A DNA stretch of 62,500 nucleotides, taken from positions 1,157,501 through 1,220,000 of the forward strand of contig JACVTC010000011.1 of assembly GCA_016946835.1 (NCBI GenBank), written 5' to 3'. Positions 57,854-62,500 of this stretch are shown here, one piece after another. The DNA comes from Neocallimastix lanati (nom. inval.) (lineage: Eukaryota > Neocallimastigomycota > Neocallimastigomycetes > Neocallimastigales > Neocallimastigaceae). A model generated the notes under the pieces. It was not told the origin of the DNA and searched no databases. It was given only the letters and a program-made list of their open reading frames with translations. The position numbers and the translations under genes were made by a program. How positions within the stretch are numbered: the first letter of the stretch is position 1; each line of letters begins with the position of its first letter.

Positions 57854-58010
57854 CATCTATTTATATATTAATAAATTTTATAATATTTATTGAGTCTAAA
57901 ATTTTTATATTTCAAAATATATTTAATAAAGTTTTTTTGAGTGAATTTTTTTTATGGAATTTTTTTAAAAAAATTTTTTAATCGATTTTTTAAATATTAA
58001 ATAATTACAT
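57853..58010 (+). repeat. Right 158-bp direct repeat flanking the truncated copia element
   Basis: Second copy of 55048-55205. It begins at the outer end of the copia 5' LTR and ends ATAATTACAT. Confidence 0.9.
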
Positions 58011-59289
58011 AGAAAATTGTTACTGATATTATAAAAACTATTTATTTAAATATAAAATTTTAAATATTTATTGCTATATTGAACATATTAAAGTAGATTT
58101 AATATAATCTATAAGTTTTTGTTCAATATTTTAAATTGTATATCAATGAATATATATATATATATATATTTGTTTAAGTTATTGATTTGGTTTTATAATT
58201 TTGTCAATTTTATTAATATATAATTTTTGGAAATTTTTTAATTTTATATTTTATGTTTATTATAAAACAATACAATAATATATTTTATAAAATTTTATTT
58301 ATATAAAAACTATTATAATTATTATATTACTTATGTATTTAATTTCATTATTTAATTTTAACAATATATTATCTTTTTTGTTTTTCTATTTATATATATA
58401 TAAGAATTAAAGGTTTATATTTTATCTATTTTATCCTTATTTACTACTATATAGTCAATATTATTTTAATTTTGTCTTATTTTAATTGTCTTTATATATG
58501 TTTTACAATTAATAAAAAATAATAAAAAAAAAAAAAAAAAAAAAATTAAAAATTTCTTTTATTCTCAATATGGAAATGCTTTACTATATATAAAGAAAAT
58601 TTTTTTATTTTATGTTTCTCATATTATTAAATTGAACAATATAATATATATGTATATTTTATTTTTAAAAAGATAATTTTTTTTTTTAAATTTCATGCCT
58701 TTAATAAATTTGGTTTACAGGAATATTACAAGTATTTACATTTTCCTTTTTTTTTTAAATTTATATTGTAAACATATAATTTATAAGCTTACAATATTTA
58801 CAATATTTATTATTTTTTCACAGTAAACATTTTTTTTATTTTATAATACTTTATTTTATTCAATTTGCTATTTAACCAATTTATATATTTCATAAAGCCA
58901 TAATAAAAATATAATATTTTGTATGATAGCACATTATAAAAATAAAAAAATTATATTAATCTTATATTAATACTAGTACTAGAACTAATACTAATATTAA
59001 TATTATTGATACTAAAAAAAAAAAAAAGTAATAATAATAATACCAAATTTAACATATTGTATCTATTTTAATTTAAATGATTAAGCAAGGAATATTTATT
59101 TTTTTTTAATAAATCAGATTAAAAATTTATGATTATTATACGTTTTCAAATTAAAAAACTTAAATTTATTATTTATAGTAATTATAAATATATATATATA
59201 TATATTTATAATTTTAAAAATTTTATGTATACAAATAAATGTAGAATATAAAAAAATGAAACATCTTAAAAAAAATAATTAATAACTAA

Positions 59290-59345
<56 letters not shown>

Positions 59346-59557
59346 AAAGAATAATATTTTTAATAAGATACTTTGCCAATTTACAATTTATAATATTATA
59401 AATTATTTAATCAAAATACATAAAATTTTCATGTTGATTGTATTTGTTACTTATATATAATATATATATATATCTATATATATAGAGAAATAATAATAAT
59501 GATTCTATTTATATTTATATAATAATAAAAATGTAGGTTTAAATAAAAAATAACTAT

Positions 59558-59596
<39 letters not shown>

Positions 59597-60716
59597 AAAT
59601 TATATATAGGAATGTACTTTACAAACACATCTTTTTGATATTTCCGTAGAATGGAATTATTTTATTTTTTAATTTTTATTGGCTTTTTATATAAATTAAA
59701 ATATTTGTAAACTTACATAATAGTTTTTCATAATTTTATATAACGGTGATTTTTATTGTCATTTCATTATATTTTTAAATTTATTTATTTAAAGTATTTA
59801 AGATATTGTTAAATAATAATCGTAAAATATTATATTTTTTTTTGATTTATAAATATAAAATTTATTTTAAATAACCTTTTAAAACTTTTATTTTAAGATG
59901 TTTATAAATTCTTAATTATAAACCCAAAGTTTAAAATACTGATAATTATAGAATTAATTGTAATTTGTTAATAATATACAATTTATTTCTATGAATATAA
60001 TATGAATTTATTATTAAATTGTTATTATATTTATATTTATATGAATATACATATATATTGAAAATTTAATATCTTTTTTTTTTTTTTTTTATTTTTTTTT
60101 TTTTTTTATTTATTTTATTTTATTTTTATTTTTATTTTTTTTTAAAAAAAACTAAAATATTATACAATATTAATATTTAATATAAATAAAATTCCATATC
60201 ATATTTTTAATATATGTAATTTTATTATTCCTTATTCCTTTATTTTAATTATATATTTGTTTAAATTTTTAAAATTTATATATAATACTTTTTATTTTAT
60301 TTTATTTCATTTTTTTTATTTCATTTTATTTTTTTTTTTTTTTTGAATTTTTTTTTTTGAATTTTCTTCTTCATTATTTTATATAAAAAGAAAAAGATAA
60401 TATTAATAATTTATATTCTATCTAGTATTAATATTATTCCTTTTTTTTTTTTTTTTTTTTTATTTTATTTTTTATTTTTTAAAAAAAGTACTGTAAATAT
60501 TAAAAATTTGTAAATTTTTAAAAAAGTTTTTAAAAGAAAAAGAATAAAATAATATATAATATAATAAAATTAAATCATAGTGAAAATAAATTTAAAAAAA
60601 AATAGATAAAGGAATAATTTTTTCATATATTTATTATTATTGAATCATTTATTTAAAAAAATAAAAGTTTCATATTATTAGTATATCTATTCATTTTTAT
60701 ATATATATAATTTACC
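58011..60716. other. AT-rich intergenic DNA with microsatellites
   Basis: No coding sequence recognised. Contains an (AAAT)n run at about 59290-59344, (TA)n near 58150-58168 and 59459-59473, and poly-A/poly-T tracts at 58518-58543, 59562-59594 and 60074-60109. Confidence 0.6.
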
Positions 60717-61837
60717 AAAACGGCAGGGGATAAAAAGATAACGAGAACCCCATCAGGTGAACATTATATAAAATTAATATTATATAAATTATAATTTTTT
60801 TCTTTGTGGTTTTTATATTTGGAAAATGTATATAATTAAGTAATAGTATTTATTATCGTAATAAATAGAAAAATTAATATCTAAAAATATAAAATAAGCT
60901 GAAGATATGGAAAAATGTTGTATATCTTTTATTGCTATCATATAATCAAATATAATCAATAATAATAAAAAATATTGAGAAATAGTTATTTTATGATGGA
61001 AAATAAAATTAATATAAAAATAAATGGAAAATTATATTATAATATTTATTATACGTTGAATAAAAAAATTTGAAATAACAATATATATAATTTAAAAAAA
61101 AAAAATAGAAATATTCAGTTACATTTAAAATTGTGAAAATATTAAACAAAAATAATAATAGTTAATATTGTGTAAATTATTTTATAATAAAAATATTAGT
61201 GTATTTATATATCATTAATATTATATAATAATGGTAATAAAAAAAAATTAAAAATAAATAATAATAATATAAAATAATAATGAAAATGATTTTAAATAAT
61301 TATAATCGTGGTAATAATAATGTTAAAAGTTATAATAATAATAATAATAATCAAAATCAAATAATAGTAATAGTAAAATAAAATAAGTAAAATATATAAT
61401 AGTGTTGTTAATGATAATTGCAATAAGGATTTATATATATTATTTAAAATAGGAATCAAACAAAAAACCAAAAAAAAAAAAAAAAAAAAAAAGATAAAAA
61501 ATTTCAAATAAATTAATAATAATAATAATAAATAAAATTTGAAATAAAGTAAAGATAATTAAATTTTCCATAAATGGAAATTTTAAATTATGTTTAATTT
61601 TAGATGAATAGGAAAATTATTATTTTTAATCATATTATTATAACTTTAATTTTATAGTTTTTTTTTTTATACATAAAATTTTTAATCATCATAAAATTAA
61701 AATATTATAACTTTAATTTTATAGTTTTTTTTTATACATAAAATTTTTAATCATCATAAAATTAAAATATATTTTATAAGGTTTTATATATATATATATA
61801 TGCATATATAAATTAAATTTTTAATTATAATTAATGT

Positions 61838-61875
<38 letters not shown>

Positions 61876-62405
61876 TATTATTTTCACCTAAACATGTAAT
61901 AATCATATATTTATTATTTAAAAATGCTAATATAAAGGTTCTCCAAAGAAAAGTAATTAATTAATACGTCAATTAAAAATTATAAATTAATTTATATATA
62001 TTAAATATTAAATATAAAAATCTATATTTATTCTTTTATATAAACCTAATATAATAATATAATTAAACAAAAAAATAAAAAAAAAAAGATGGTAAAAAAG
62101 AGGGAGAATTAGTTTCTGAAATATCAACAGTTGAAATTAAGAAAACAACCAAAGTTTCTACATCACCTTTATTAAAGAAGAAATCTTCAGTTAATATAAA
62201 ACCGCATCCACCAATTAATAAGATGGAAACTTCACCAAGAGGATTAAAAGACTCAGAAATGGAAGATCCATTACTAAAGAATAAAAAACAACCACAAATT
62301 CATCCATCACCACTTCAACCTCAAATGTCTCAAATGTCACAATTTGGTCAATTTAGATCCTTAGATCCTAATCTAGGTCAATATTCAATTACTGTAAATA
62401 CAAAT
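60717..62405 (+). CDS. Unrecognised gene, first visible exons, partial
   Basis: The best exon is 62089-62405, ending in a GTAAGT donor. It encodes a Lys/Ser/Pro/Gln-rich segment with TVEIKKTTKVSTSPLLKKKS, then PQIHPSPLQPQMSQMSQFGQF and DPNLGQYSITVNTN. Upstream, 60717-60756 is a short GC-richer stretch that could encode KTAGDKKITRTPS and ends in CAG with a GTGAAC donor; its phase joins correctly to the second exon across a 1.3-kb intron. No start codon is visible in that frame, so a further 5' exon may exist or the first exon may be wrong. The gene runs off the right edge. No family recognised. Confidence 0.5.
60757..62088. other. Long putative intron or intergenic DNA
   Basis: AT-rich; poly-A at 61470-61491 and poly-T at 61840-61873. 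No coding sequence seen. Confidence 0.45.
61630..61772 (+). repeat. Two tandem copies of a ~72-bp hairpin-forming unit
   Basis: The unit ATTATAACTTTAATTTTATAG...ATACATAAAATTTTTAATCATCATAAAATTAAAATAT occurs at about 61635-61705 and 61706-61772, differing mainly in the length of a central T run. Within each unit CTTTAATTTTAT and ATAAAATTAAA are near-complementary and could pair. Confidence 0.75.
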
Positions 62406-62500
62406 GTAAGTTTATATTATATATATTAATATGTTATTTATATATAAATTAAAATATAATATTATTTATGAAATAAATATTTTAAATTTATAATATATTA

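Noticed and set aside
55048-58010. The 158-bp direct repeats as LTRs of the copia element
   Set aside because: They lack TG..CA ends in the element's orientation and no primer-binding site follows the inner edge; the real LTR (57853-57530) with its primer site lies inside them.

Overview
Extremely AT-rich eukaryotic nuclear DNA with intron-bearing genes (short, AT-rich, GT..AG introns), very long Asn/Lys-rich proteins, dense microsatellites and many decayed mobile elements. The gene content and base composition fit a fungus best, most likely an anaerobic gut fungus (Neocallimastigomycota); this is an inference from style and gene families, not from a marker gene.

Layout. 1-7,320: no intact gene. 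It holds a decayed coiled-coil gene (minus strand, left edge), an array of four structurally covarying hairpin repeats, a second pair of GC-rich hairpins, a ~365-bp inverted repeat enclosing LTR-retroelement remains, and decayed copia-like remains. 8,444-12,536 (minus): GYF-domain protein of the Smy2/GIGYF type, eight exons. 14,342-16,392 (plus): a CENATAC/CCDC84-type minor-spliceosome factor, seven exons. 16,901-17,082: a MITE with 52-bp terminal inverted repeats and an 8-bp target duplication. 17,721-18,500 (plus): an isochorismatase-fold protein that has lost two of its three catalytic residues. 21,422-24,360 (plus): a large secreted-protein pseudogene with seven in-frame TAA codons. 25,488-38,320 (plus): SMG1, the nonsense-mediated-decay kinase, ten exons, about 3,917 aa. 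38,659-38,899: a second MITE of related end sequence. 40,021-50,475 (minus): a ~10.5-kb polyketide-synthase-like pseudogene with unusual domain order (PLP-dependent oxoamine synthase, KS, AT, DH, ER, KR, enoyl-CoA hydratase, HMG-CoA-synthase). 51,222-53,234: a complete non-autonomous copia-type LTR element with target duplication. 55,048-58,010: a 5'-complete, 3'-truncated copia element flanked by 158-bp direct repeats. 60,717-62,405: the first visible exons of an unrecognised gene running off the right edge.

Three of the intact genes act in RNA metabolism (minor splicing, nonsense-mediated decay, and a GYF adaptor family linked to mRNA translation/decay). They are not an operon and their proximity is probably chance. 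The main points to follow up are the hairpin array, the LTR family that carries a tRNA-like Pol III promoter, the copia primer-binding site matching a tRNA-Lys(CUU) anticodon arm in four elements, the megasynthase with built-in beta-branching-type domains, and the pattern that every nonsense codon in the two large pseudogenes is TAA or TAG at a site readable as glutamine.
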